Shown in pieces: positions 7,216 through 15,393 of a stretch of DNA of 17,302 bases. The translations under genes and the position numbers were made by a program. Each line of letters opens with the position of its first letter. Position 1 is the first letter of the stretch. The notes under the pieces are model-generated. The model did not search any database and was not told where the DNA came from. It was given only the letters and a program-made list of their open reading frames with translations. Source of the DNA: Trichodesmium sp. jk18x7bins.61 (GTDB taxonomy: Bacteria > Cyanobacteriota > Cyanobacteriia > Cyanobacteriales > Microcoleaceae); assembly GCA_022822685.1 (NCBI GenBank), contig JAJEAQ010000345.1, positions 1-17,302 on the forward strand, read 5' to 3'.

Positions 7216-8592
7216 TCATCCAACTTGAGATTCAAAAAATTTTATATCTAATGATGGTGGAGAATTAATATTTTCTTCCTGCTTTCTTTGCTCATTAGCA
7301 GCAGGCAACCAATTTAGTAAAGGTAATGCTAATAAAGTAGAGAGGTTAGCAATAATTATTAATAACCATAAATTATCAAAATTTGTCTCCGTTACTCCTA
7401 ACCAGTGCATTAATAATGCACCACCTTCATGGGAGATAAGTCCAGCTGAATTATGAATTCCCATTAGTAAAGCAAATAAAGTTGCTTCTACTCCAGGAGG
7501 GCAAAGTCTAGCAGCTAAAACTAATACAGGCATGAAAGCAATTTTTCCCATGACTGTCAGCACTAAACTATCTCCTAAACTAAACCAATAGTCATCGATA
7601 CCTAAAGCGCGATTAGCATGAGTAACTAGCAGTAGGGTTGTCATTCCCAAAACAGCAGAAATAACTATAGACCATCCGAAAATTTTCCGAAACGGAACTG
7701 ATTTAAAAAACCTTTGAAATAGCCAAACACCAACTAAACTAGCAATACTGGTTACTAACTGTACCTGACCTAAAAATTCTGGTTGAAATCCTAGTTCATT
7801 TGTGGAGAAGAAAAAGAAAGCGGATTCAGAGTTGGGGGTAGCTTGCCAAATCAAGATGAAAGCGGTTGGTAATAGAATCGATTTTTTTGTCATTGCTGTT
7901 CTTACCTGTTGAATCTGATTTTTTACCCTGTCAAAGTTAATTCCAACAGTAGCTTTTTCTTCACCAATTAACCATGGAACAGCAGCAACAATTAAAGGAA
8001 AAGTAGCTGTTATTAAAAATACAGTTTGAATGCTGAAATGTTCTAGTAGATAACCACTCAAATAAGCAGTGATTAGTCCTCCCAATGCTGAGGTTATAAA
8101 ACATAAAGATTGTAGAGAACCTATGCTGCTGATAGATTCTTTTTGGACTCTTTCTACAACTAAGGAGTCAACTATTACATCGCTAATAGCTACCGATAAA
8201 GAAGTCATAGCGATCGCTACTGTAGCTGCTATTGGAGTATGTACCAACTTGGCCAAAGCTATCCAAGAAAAAGCCCCTAGTAGTCCAGAAAAAATTATGT
8301 AAGGTCTTCTTCTATAGCCGAATATTGGCACTCCGTCAGAAATGAATCCAAAAACAGGTTTGATCATCCACGGTATGACGACTATGCCATACATTGCCGA
8401 AACTTCGGCCGGGGTCATGGCCAATTTATCCTTAAGAAAGAAACTGACAGCAAGACGACTTAGCCCCAAAATGCCTTGGACAAAGTAAACGAGTAATATT
8501 GCGATAAGTTCTGGTGTAGGTTCGTGCCCAAATAATAACCTGTCTTTGAGGACTTTTTTGACCTTGATTGAGGTTTGAGAGGATATAAACAT
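7216..8592 (-). CDS. Folate/biopterin transporter, BT1 family (MFS-like)
   Basis: 458-residue integral membrane protein with about 12 hydrophobic segments. It resembles the folate-biopterin transporter family (TC 2.A.71), whose Synechocystis member Slr0642 transports folates. Visible family marks are EPTPELIAILLVYFVQGILG (residues 24-43), KPVFGFISDG (78-87), GYRRRPYI (92-99) and SDVIVDSLVVER (137-148). The N-terminal 25 residues and the C-terminal tail are hydrophilic and presumably cytoplasmic. It reads toward the carotenoid oxygenase 72 bp downstream, so the two may be co-transcribed. No clear Shine-Dalgarno sequence precedes the ATG, so the exact start is less certain than the identity. 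The substrate is inferred from the family only. Confidence 0.88.
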   Translation of the reverse strand: MFISSQTSIKVKKVLKDRLLFGHEPTPELIAILLVYFVQGILGLSRLAVSFFLKDKLAMTPAEVSAMYGIVVIPWMIKPVFGFISDGVPIFGYRRRPYIIFSGLLGAFSWIALAKLVHTPIAATVAIAMTSLSVAISDVIVDSLVVERVQKESISSIGSLQSLCFITSALGGLITAYLSGYLLEHFSIQTVFLITATFPLIVAAVPWLIGEEKATVGINFDRVKNQIQQVRTAMTKKSILLPTAFILIWQATPNSESAFFFFSTNELGFQPEFLGQVQLVTSIASLVGVWLFQRFFKSVPFRKIFGWSIVISAVLGMTTLLLVTHANRALGIDDYWFSLGDSLVLTVMGKIAFMPVLVLAARLCPPGVEATLFALLMGIHNSAGLISHEGGALLMHWLGVTETNFDNLWLLIIIANLSTLLALPLLNWLPAANEQRKQEENINSPPSLDIKFFESQVG

Positions 8593-9140
8593 CAGTTAAA
8601 GGTTATTAAAATTTCTTAACTAATATCATCTTATCCTTTAAATTCAGGATTTGGGAGTCGCGGCCACTTGGAATGGCTTGAATAGCCTATCCAATTGATA
8701 CACTGCGGGTGGACCGAATAGTTCCCGATTCCTGAATCCCTACTCTCCTCCGAAGGTGGATAAAAATTTTCCGAGAATATACCAAGTCTCTGTGAAGTTG
8801 CATCTAATTCATCCCCTTTTCTGAGGCAGTAGGGGGGGTTCAAACAGTTATCAGTAGTTCCGGTAATGACTTGAAGTTGCTCTTAACAAATAATTGCCTT
8901 CTACTTAACTGATAACTGAATTACCGCTCCCTGATAACTGATAGTGGGGGACAAGAAACCTTCTTCTAACAGTACTTTTGCCTCTTGCCTGCTGCCTGAG
9001 CCGAAGCTTGTTGAAAGGGGAGAGAGGAAGTTAGTTGTATTATTCAGAATAAACGGTATCAGAATTATAAATTAGGAATGAATAATCAGGACAATAATTA
9101 ACACATAGGACATGAAAAATTATAACTAAAAAAAATAAAT
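8593..9140. other. Divergent intergenic region with dispersed repeats
   Basis: These 548 bases separate the divergently read transporter and kinase genes and must hold both promoters. Repeats seen are CAGTTATCAG (8845-8854) with two inverted copies (8909-8918 and 8931-8940), and a 56-base dispersed repeat at 8941-8996. I see no believable gene. The open frame at 8631-8843 on the minus strand has no recognisable motif. Confidence 0.65.
8941..8996 (+). repeat. 56-bp dispersed repeat, copy 1
   Basis: Matches the reverse complement of 13565-13620 at 49 of 56 positions. It contains AGTACTTTTGCCTCTTGCCT (8971-8990), a low-complexity GCCTCTTGCC motif common in cyanobacterial spacers. Confidence 0.8.
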
Positions 9141-10730
9141 ATGTTTCAAGCAACTCGTCGTCGTCTAGCAATCTGGTACACTGCTGTAACTACAGTTTTA
9201 TTACTGCTATTTGTCACAGGATTTTATATCTATTTCCGAAGTACTCTCATCGAACGCATAGATGATACTTTACTTCATGTAGTAGAAGTAGTGGAGCGAA
9301 CGCTAGTTATTGAGCCGATTACCATGTCTGTCAATGAAAACAGTAATAGCTTTCGTGTCAACCTTGAAGCTAGCTTTCGAGATAATGCCAATACTGTAGA
9401 AGATGACCACATTGATCTTGAATGGTTTAGCCCTACAGGAAAACTTTTGTGGTCAACTTTTTCCAATAGCTGGGATGCAGGAACTGTACCCCTAAAAATT
9501 CCTATACATTCAAACTGTCATAGTGAAACAGTGGGAATAACTCCCTAGTCAAGAAAAGTTGAAGCATTACAACAGCAAGTTACAGATCATAGTTTACTGC
9601 TACGACAGGTGACAGATATAGTAGAAGTTGATAGTCAAGTCTTAGGATATTTACGAGTTAGTCATCCTTGGTTTGAGGTGACAAAACCAATCCACCAATT
9701 AACGCTAGACTTAAGTATTGGCAGTTGTTTAGTAGTGATTTCAGTAGGAGCTATTGGTTGGTTGCTTTCTGGATTAGTAATACAACCAGTGCGTGAGTCT
9801 TATCAACATTTGAAACAGTTTACTGCTGATGCTTCCCACGAACTCCGAAACCAGATAGCAATGATACAAACTAATGTACAGGTAGCTTTGGCAGACTTAG
9901 AATTTCATTCATCGGATAGCTTGAGCTATGGAGTAGCTACACATCAGCAACAACTACAAGTAATAGAAAGACTAACCCATCGGTTGGGGAGGTTAGTAGA
10001 TGATTTGTTATTTTTGGCACGTCAAGATAGTGGAATAGTGCAGTCAAAATTTGCACAAGTACCCTTAGATGCTTTGCTCATGGAGCTAGTGGAAGAACAA
10101 AAAGCGATCGCTACAGCTAAAGGTATAAGTCTAGACTTAAAAATTACCCCTCCTAATTTGATTGAGAATCAGTCTGCATCTACTCAGACTCCACAACTTA
10201 ACGATGAACTTCACAAAAATCAAGATCAATTCCCAATCATCAAAACTCCTGTTTTTGAGGAAGATATGACACTTACAGCAGATTGGGAGCAACTAGCAAG
10301 GCTGTTTACAAACCTAATTCATAATGCAATACAATATACCCCATCTGGTGGTGAGGTAGTAGTAGAGTTACAGCATCTTGCCAAAACCAAAAAGCAAATT
10401 TTTGGAACTAAAAAAGGAGAACTAAGCAATAGTTTTCAAAATGCAGGGGTAGTTTTTAGAGGTTGTCAAAATCTCAAATCTGAATCTCTCCTGGTGATAG
10501 TCAAGGATAATGGCATTGGCATTCCTAGTCAGGCATTCCCTCATTTATTTGATCGCTTTTATCGAGTTGCTCCTGCTCATTCTCATTATAATGCTACAGG
10601 ATCAGGTTTAGGATTAGCGATCGCTCTAGCCATAGTAGAAAATCATCATGGCCAAATTATCCTAGAGAGTCATCCCCAAATAGGTACTATGGCCACAGTT
10701 ATTTTACCTCTAGATCAGACTCAAAGTTAA
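9141..10730 (+). pseudogene. Sensor histidine kinase split by an in-frame TAG
   Basis: Membrane sensor kinase of the HisKA/HATPase_c class. From ATG 9141 it has a transmembrane helix (about residues 12-32), an extracytoplasmic domain, and then TAG at 9546-9548. The same frame stays open from 9549, giving 20 sense codons before the GTG at 9609, and runs to 10730. That part holds the second transmembrane helix (LDLSIGSCLVVISVGAIGWL), an H-box ASHELRNQIAMI (His codon 9837-9839), an N-box LFTNLIHNAIQYTP, a G1-box DNGIGIP, an F-box FDRFYR and a G2-box GSGLGLAIA. The proline usual after HELR is replaced by Gln. The catalytic core is otherwise intact. Reinitiation at GTG 9609 would give a kinase with one helix and no sensor domain, but no good ribosome site is seen. 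No response-regulator gene is adjacent. The stimulus is unknown. Confidence 0.9.
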
Positions 10731-11232
10731 TGATTATAATATCTGACAAGCCTCTCGCTTTAGCTATGGGGTTCTTCACCTAGAAGAGAAAGAACAGATT
10801 AATTATTTGATTATATAGAACCCATTTGATATCTTTTTCAAGAAAAATTAACCGAGCAAGGTAGCTATTATATCGAGCAATTTCAGGCCTGATAATGGTG
10901 TTTGAGAAGTATTTATTCCAATAATACCTCGCCCGCCCCGGCGGGGTTTTGATCAAACCAAGAAACTGTAAAGCTTATGATTAGGTAAGGAGATCCTAAA
11001 TAGCTTCTATAATATTATCTACTAAAATCCCAAGGAAAACACTTATTAACACCAATCATCAATTTGGAGTTAATAACAGAGGGTTCTGCCTCCAGCTATC
11101 AGCCAGCTATCAGCTTTGGCCGTCCCTTTGATTACTAATAATACCAAAGCAATTATCACTCCCGCGGACTCCATCCCTATTAGAAATTGAATATGGGGGA
11201 ACCGTGGGGGATTAAGTTCACGATCTCAGGAG
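10731..11232. other. Spacer of about 500 bp after the kinase
   Basis: No gene is recognised. It holds a terminator-like hairpin at 10926-10947 and a short direct repeat of AGCTATCAGC at about 11093-11114. The leader of the exported-protein gene occupies the right end. Confidence 0.55.
10926..10947 (+). terminator. CCTCGCC/GGCGGGG hairpin with T-run
   Basis: ACCTCGCC (10926-10933) pairs with GGCGGGGT (10940-10947), including one T-G wobble, and TTT follows. It is about 195 bases after the kinase stop. It resembles the hairpins at 5410-5437 and 15394-15419, so it is both a terminator candidate and a family repeat. Confidence 0.55.
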
Positions 11233-11736
11233 ATGATGATTCAATCCCTTCCTAAATTTGTTAGAAAAACCTCCATCATTAGTTCTGTTTGTAGTAGTTT
11301 AATCATAGGACTAATCACAATTTCTCAAGCAGGAGGTCCTCCACCCGGTACAACTAAGCCTCCGACTCAAGCTCCTTCTACTCAGCAGTCAGAAACTACT
11401 CCATCCTTACCTAGGTTTCCTGAGCCTGCTAGTAGAGTTAGGCCGAGCAATGGGAGGAGCACTCTCAGATTGATTAATCATACGAATGCTGTCGTAGAAT
11501 ATCAAGTAATTGGTGGCCCACATCGGACTCTAGGGGAAACAGCAGTGGTAGAATTATACGAACTACCAATACCATTAACCATAACTTACCAACGTTCTGA
11601 TGGTGGCTTACTATTGGTCAATCCGCGGAACATTTCTCCTAGAGTATTAGAGGTGAGATTTAATACCACAGAAGATTTTGATCTAGATACTAAATCACTC
11701 AATATTAATAGTAGAGGTAGGATACTTTTGAACTAA
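11233..11736 (+). CDS. Exported protein of unknown function
   Basis: 167 residues. The N-terminus has basic residues and then a hydrophobic stretch (about residues 15-32, ending near SQAGG), consistent with a signal peptide or a membrane anchor. A Pro/Thr/Ser-rich linker follows (about 34-70). The C-terminal domain is predicted mostly beta by its alternating hydrophobic pattern (STLRLINHTNAVVEYQVIGG onward). I do not recognise the family. AGGAG at 11228-11232 abuts the first ATG (11233), and a second ATG at 11236 gives a slightly better spacing. It stands alone, with spacers on both sides. A periplasmic or surface location is inferred from the N-terminus only. Confidence 0.75.
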   Translation: MMIQSLPKFVRKTSIISSVCSSLIIGLITISQAGGPPPGTTKPPTQAPSTQQSETTPSLPRFPEPASRVRPSNGRSTLRLINHTNAVVEYQVIGGPHRTLGETAVVELYELPIPLTITYQRSDGGLLLVNPRNISPRVLEVRFNTTEDFDLDTKSLNINSRGRILLN

Positions 11737-11933
11737 GTTGACTCCGCCTATCCCAGCGGGGTACAAAATAAAAAATGGGATTGTGTAGGTTAGCTTGAGG
11801 AAGCAAAAACCCAACAACTCTTATGTTTTTGTTCCCTTCCCCTTAGGGTAGCTTGCTAGGCTGGCACTTAACCCTACCTACTGATAATAACTAATTGCCA
11901 AAACATGATATTACTTCCTAGTAGAATTGCCAA

Positions 11934-12650
11934 TTAAATGTTCCTACTTTCTACTGATGCTTCTGCTTCTTTTGGCACTTTAAGAAACTGATTGATCTCA
12001 GTACTAACCTGTTCAAGATCATCATCATTGAAATAGATAGCTTTAATATCCTCTGGTAAATTAGTATCTAGATGATGATATCCCTCTTGTAGCAAAGATT
12101 TAACCTGCTCAGATGAAATATTGTCTCCTTCAGCTTGGAGATAAGCTGCAATTCTTATTTCACTCCAGTGGAAAGTTTGAGACATCAAAATGATTAAGCG
12201 TAGTAGTGGCTCTAACTGCTCTAATACTTGCTTGACATAGCACCATAAAGGTGGTGGAGCTATCTGTAAAGAATAACGAATTGATTCAACCGCGGGCATT
12301 TCTGTTTGGTTAATCAAAATAGCTGTCACATTAATTAACCAATTCTGGAGAGTAGTATTTCCGCCAGCCTCATCTGCCCCTGCTCGTAAATCTAAGCCAC
12401 GCAGTTCATAAAATATATGTTGCCAAGTTTGGGCAAATAGATAATCTGCCTGAACTGGCGATCGCACAGAATTTTGAATTAAAGTTTGGATGATCAGACC
12501 ATAGCGACAGAAAATCGCTACAAAGTATTTTCCTTGATCTGGATAATTTTGGAATAGAGTCAGTAGTTCTTGGTCACTGTGATGAAAGAGTGACTTAACT
12601 ATAGAATGGTTAGATTCAGGAAATTTGTAGTTTAGTTCAGCTTTTAGCAT
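11934..12650 (-). CDS. Sigma-70-like regulatory protein, conserved in cyanobacteria
   Basis: 238 residues. The layout recalls region 2 to region 4 of small sigma factors: DQELLTLFQNYPDQGKYFVAIFCRYG (about 27-52), ADYLFAQTWQHIFYELRGLDL (68-88), a middle segment, then a helix-turn-helix-like stretch LRLIILMSQTFHWSEIRIAAYL (149-170). I recall close cyanobacterial homologues annotated as sigma-70 family members. The basic DNA-contact residues of region 4 are weak, so promoter binding is not certain. It lies 106 bp downstream of the YbjN-like gene on the same strand and may share its transcript. No Shine-Dalgarno sequence is obvious at ATG 12650. An alternative reading is a regulatory relative that no longer binds promoters. 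Confidence 0.6.
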   Translation of the reverse strand: MLKAELNYKFPESNHSIVKSLFHHSDQELLTLFQNYPDQGKYFVAIFCRYGLIIQTLIQNSVRSPVQADYLFAQTWQHIFYELRGLDLRAGADEAGGNTTLQNWLINVTAILINQTEMPAVESIRYSLQIAPPPLWCYVKQVLEQLEPLLRLIILMSQTFHWSEIRIAAYLQAEGDNISSEQVKSLLQEGYHHLDTNLPEDIKAIYFNDDDLEQVSTEINQFLKVPKEAEASVESRNI

Positions 12651-12756
12651 AATTTTTGATCACTAAGTTTGAAAATTCATAGATTTGTATAAAATTAAAA
12701 TAATTAAAGCTCGGATTCTGATCTGAAGAAAACTAGAGTCATAATAATTCTTTTTG

Positions 12757-13200
12757 CTAATATATCCGATCCACAGCCCTTTTCCCTCCCCACTGCTCAA
12801 CAATCCTATCGTCATATTCGTCAGCAATTTTTAAAACTGCTTTGACAGATACTGCTAATTCTGGTTTGTCGCAAGTAGAACCCACTATTGTATGTTCAAA
12901 TATAATATTGTTATCCTCATCTATACCAAAAGCACCAAAGCGCATTTTACTATTTTCTCGCAGTAAAAACTGCATCAAATCTGGTTTTAAATCGACATTC
13001 GTTACAACATAAGAGCGAGTATTAATTATAGCCTCATCATCTCCCCAAGCAAAAACAGATATTTCAACTAAGGCAGAGCCTATAAATAGATTAACCCTGG
13101 GAAAGTCTTGTCTAGGGTTGGGAAATTTGTCAAATAATTCTCTCATCCACAAACAAATTTTGTTGTAGCAAGTTTCTTGTACATTTGTCTCAAATTCCAT
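12757..13200 (-). CDS. YbjN / type III chaperone-like protein
   Basis: 147-residue soluble acidic protein. The pattern of an N-terminal helix, FIGSALVEISVFAWGDDEAIINTRSYVV (about residues 40-67), FLLRENSKMRFGAFGIDEDNNIIFEHTIVG (78-107) and a C-terminal helix fits the YbjN/CesT-like fold, which binds peptides or partner proteins. Many cyanobacterial genomes carry such small proteins. No catalytic residues are expected. Its ATG (13198-13200) overlaps by one base the stop of a short upstream frame (13200-13202), a TAATG arrangement that suggests translational coupling. The function is not known. Confidence 0.7.
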   Translation of the reverse strand: MEFETNVQETCYNKICLWMRELFDKFPNPRQDFPRVNLFIGSALVEISVFAWGDDEAIINTRSYVVTNVDLKPDLMQFLLRENSKMRFGAFGIDEDNNIIFEHTIVGSTCDKPELAVSVKAVLKIADEYDDRIVEQWGGKRAVDRIY

Positions 13201-13400
13201 TATTTTTCTCCTGAACTGGGCAAGTCTGTGGAATGGCCTCCCAATAGCATGGCCTGAACAACCTTGTGAGCATCCGCTAAACTACAATGCATAGAAGAAG
13301 TCAATGGAAGTTGGTAACTAAAGTTATGATTCTTAACTTTATTATCTTTATTTGAGGTAGTATAGATTGCAGCTTTGTTATTTTTGTAGGATACGATCAT
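13200..13400 (-). CDS. Possible short ORF coupled to the YbjN-like gene
   Basis: 66 codons from ATG 13400 to a TAA that overlaps the ATG of the next gene by one base. The C-terminal half (SSMHCSLADAHKVVQAMLLG) looks protein-like, whereas the first half is rich in Lys and Asn. A shorter start at the internal Met of MHCSLADAH would give 30 residues. The frame extends further upstream to 13583, but that part runs through a dispersed repeat and over the membrane micro-ORF, so I do not include it. Support rests on the stop-start overlap only. Confidence 0.3.
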   Translation of the reverse strand: MIVSYKNNKAAIYTTSNKDNKVKNHNFSYQLPLTSSMHCSLADAHKVVQAMLLGGHSTDLPSSGEK

Positions 13401-13506
13401 GAGTGAAATATTCACACCTAATCTAGTACCCCAAGCTCTAACTATATTGGGGTTTGTGGGGTTTTTATTTCTGGTAATCCAGGCATTGCGAATATTAAAG
13501 AAATAG
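13399..13506 (+). CDS. One-helix membrane micro-protein candidate
   Basis: 35 codons that begin MSEIFTPNLVPQALTILG and end ALRILKK. Residues about 10-30 form one strongly hydrophobic helix followed by basic residues, the layout of small thylakoid or plasma-membrane subunits. AGGA at 13388-13391 is 7 bases before the ATG. I do not recognise it as any of the small photosystem, cytochrome b6f or NDH subunits that I can recall. Its ATG overlaps, on the opposite strand, the ATG of the possible 13200-13400 ORF, so at most one of those two starts is likely to be right. This one has the better ribosome site. Confidence 0.45.
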   Translation: MSEIFTPNLVPQALTILGFVGFLFLVIQALRILKK

Positions 13507-13844
13507 TAACATCTAGAAATTTGCTCCTCTGGGGCGCTCCCTGTACTTTTTTTCAACAAACAAGGGCAAGAGGCAAGAGGCAAAAGTACTAATAGAAGAA
13601 AGTCCCTTGTCCCCCACTATATTTTTTAAACTATCCCTTGCCTTCTGCAGGTCTGAGCTACGCTTTCATCGTGGAACTTCTCCCGAGGGAAGCTAATAGA
13701 GGCATTACTGAACAAGAATTGATCAAGATTATATAGTCAGTGATGTTTTTTTTCATAACCTTGATTCCTGCTGCTTCTGCTGAGTGGAAAATTTATCAGA
13801 AATAATTACAATATTCAGGTAAAATCCTAAATATATCAATAAAT
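13507..13844. other. Spacer before the ABC ATPase gene
   Basis: Contains copy 2 of the 56-base dispersed repeat (13565-13620). Nothing else is recognised. The promoter of the ABC gene should lie here, but I cannot place it. No Shine-Dalgarno sequence is obvious before ATG 13845. Confidence 0.55.
13565..13620 (-). repeat. 56-bp dispersed repeat, copy 2 (inverted)
   Basis: Reverse complement of 8941-8996 with 7 mismatches. It sits just after the membrane micro-ORF and overlaps the upstream end of the long minus-strand frame, which is one reason to doubt that frame. Confidence 0.8.
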
Positions 13845-14864
13845 ATGGCAGCAGCAGTTTTAATAGAAAACCTTCAAAAACGTTATGGCTCCGTTGCAGC
13901 AGTTAAGGATGTTTCCTTTAAGATAGAACCAGGAGAAATATTTGGTTTACTTGGCCCCAATGGAGCAGGTAAAACAACCACACTACGGGCTTTATGTACT
14001 CTGATTACACCAGATGCTGGACGCTTAGAAGTATCTAGTATTTCAGTAGTTGACCAACCAAGAATAGCTAGACAACTTCTAGGCTACGTTGCCCAGGAAG
14101 TGGCCTTAGATCAAGTACTGACAGGCAGAGAATTACTGCAACTGCAAGCAGCAATATATCATATCCCTGGCCAAATGGCCAAAGAAAGAATTGAGAAAGT
14201 GATTCACCTCTTAGGTATAGAAGATTGGGCAGACAAAAAAACAGGCACTTACTCTGGTGGTATTCGCAAACGTCTTGACTTAGCAGCTGGTTTACTACAC
14301 CAACCAGATGTTTTAGTTTTGGATGAACCTACAGTAGGTTTAGATATTGAAAGTCGAGTTGTAGTATGGGATTTTTTGCGTCAGTTGCGAGACTCAGGTA
14401 CAACAGTTTTAATGACAAGTCACTATCTTGAAGAAGTTGATGCTCTAGCAGATAGGGTAGCTATTATTGACAAGGGTGTAGTAATCGCCACTGGCACTCC
14501 TTCCGAACTTAAAGATCAAGTAGGAGGCGATCGCATCACCCTACGCATTAGAGAATTTTCCCCTACTGAAGAAGCAGAAAAAGCAAAAACATTACTTGAA
14601 CCTCTACCCATGGTTCAAGAAGTTATTATTAATACTGCTCAAGGCAACTCTTTAAATTTGGTTGTTACACCTCACAATGATGCTTTGATGAAAATTCAAC
14701 AATCATTGCAAGAAGCAGGTTTACCCATTTTTGGTATTGCCCAAGCGCGACCTAGTTTAGATGACGTTTATCTAGCAGCAACAGGAAAAACCTTAATGGA
14801 TGCAGAATTAGCGGCTGCGGGTAGTCGTGACTTAAAAGCTGAAAAAAAACAAAGTATGAGATAA
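13845..14864 (+). CDS. ABC transporter ATP-binding protein (DrrA/CcmA type)
   Basis: 339-residue cytoplasmic ATPase of an ABC-2 type exporter. Visible motifs are Walker A GPNGAGKTTT (residues 37-46), Q-loop AQEVALDQ, signature YSGGIRKRLDLA (in place of LSGGQ), Walker B VLVLDEPTVGLD and H-loop MTSHYLEE. The C-terminal region of about 100 residues, after ATGTPSELK, is the accessory domain common in this subfamily. It ends with a Lys/Glu-rich tail. No membrane permease gene lies next to it on either side, which is unusual for the subfamily; the partner must be encoded elsewhere, or was lost from this locus. The substrate cannot be told. A 10-bp inverted repeat follows the stop. Confidence 0.93.
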   Translation: MAAAVLIENLQKRYGSVAAVKDVSFKIEPGEIFGLLGPNGAGKTTTLRALCTLITPDAGRLEVSSISVVDQPRIARQLLGYVAQEVALDQVLTGRELLQLQAAIYHIPGQMAKERIEKVIHLLGIEDWADKKTGTYSGGIRKRLDLAAGLLHQPDVLVLDEPTVGLDIESRVVVWDFLRQLRDSGTTVLMTSHYLEEVDALADRVAIIDKGVVIATGTPSELKDQVGGDRITLRIREFSPTEEAEKAKTLLEPLPMVQEVIINTAQGNSLNLVVTPHNDALMKIQQSLQEAGLPIFGIAQARPSLDDVYLAATGKTLMDAELAAAGSRDLKAEKKQSMR

Positions 14865-15188
14865 AATCTAGTTTTCCTGGCCTGAAAAAACCTAGAAAGT
14901 ATGAGTAGGGTGGGCAAATATTGACTTAGTATGAAGCTACAATAAATTAGGCTCTCTTTGCCCACCATATTTGTGTAAATTTCTCAAACAGTTAACTTTA
15001 TTTCTGAACACATACTCATATATAGTGCCTGAGCAAAAAGTCTAATACCATGTCTACTTAATTGTGTATAAAAAAATTTTGTTCGTAGTTGCGATGGGGC
15101 GCCACGATCAATATAGGGTGGTTAAGCAAACTACAAAGCTTTATTTATAAATATTCTAGCGAACATAATATAACTGGGAGACATCATC
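14865..15188. other. Spacer downstream of the ABC gene
   Basis: Holds the inverted repeat 14905-14966 and otherwise AT-rich sequence with no recognised gene. An ABC-2 permease would be expected here but is absent. Confidence 0.55.
14905..14966. repeat. Inverted repeat after the ABC gene, shared with the tal-zwf spacer
   Basis: GGTGGGCAAA (14909-14918) and TTTGCCCACC (14957-14966) are perfect 10-bp arms with a 38-base loop. The 18 bases at 14905-14922 recur exactly, inverted, at 1450-1467. It could act as a transcript end, but it has no T-run. Confidence 0.65.
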
Positions 15189-15302
15189 ATGATTCAGTCT
15201 CGCCAAATGTGTAATTAAATTTGTCTACCTGCTGAGTTAGAGTACAGAGATTTAGATTTCAAGGCATTTATGTGGCGCTCTCTGAAGTTAGGTAGTCTAT
15301 AA
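15189..15302 (+). pseudogene. Broken micro-gene with in-frame TAA (tentative)
   Basis: GGGAG at 15177-15181 is 7 bases before an ATG. Nine codons (MIQSRQMCN) lead to TAA at 15216-15218. The same frame then continues for 27 sense codons (ICLPAELEYRDLDFKAFMWR and six more) to TAA at 15300. The downstream part has a protein-like composition, and a C-to-T change of CAA would explain the stop. I do not recognise the protein. Chance cannot be excluded for such a short frame. Confidence 0.3.
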
Positions 15303-15393
15303 AAGTTAAGAATTATATAAAAACTCTGCGCTCATGATTAACTTTATTTTTATGTTTTACAGGCTGTCGTTTGAATTAATCTGTGACTTAATA

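Noticed and set aside
8631..8843. 70-codon minus-strand frame in the transporter-kinase spacer
   Set aside because: It has no motif, no ribosome site and a composition unlike its neighbours. It overlaps the start of the repeat cluster.
6088..9548. Reassignment of TAA/TAG to glutamine
   Set aside because: zwf, tal, opcA and the TPR end all use TAA or TAG as normal terminators, with homologues ending at the same places, so a changed code is not supported.
13200..13583. 127-codon minus-strand frame as one gene
   Set aside because: Its first third lies in the 56-bp dispersed repeat and over the membrane micro-ORF. Only the part from 13400 down, ending in a stop-start overlap, was kept, at low confidence.
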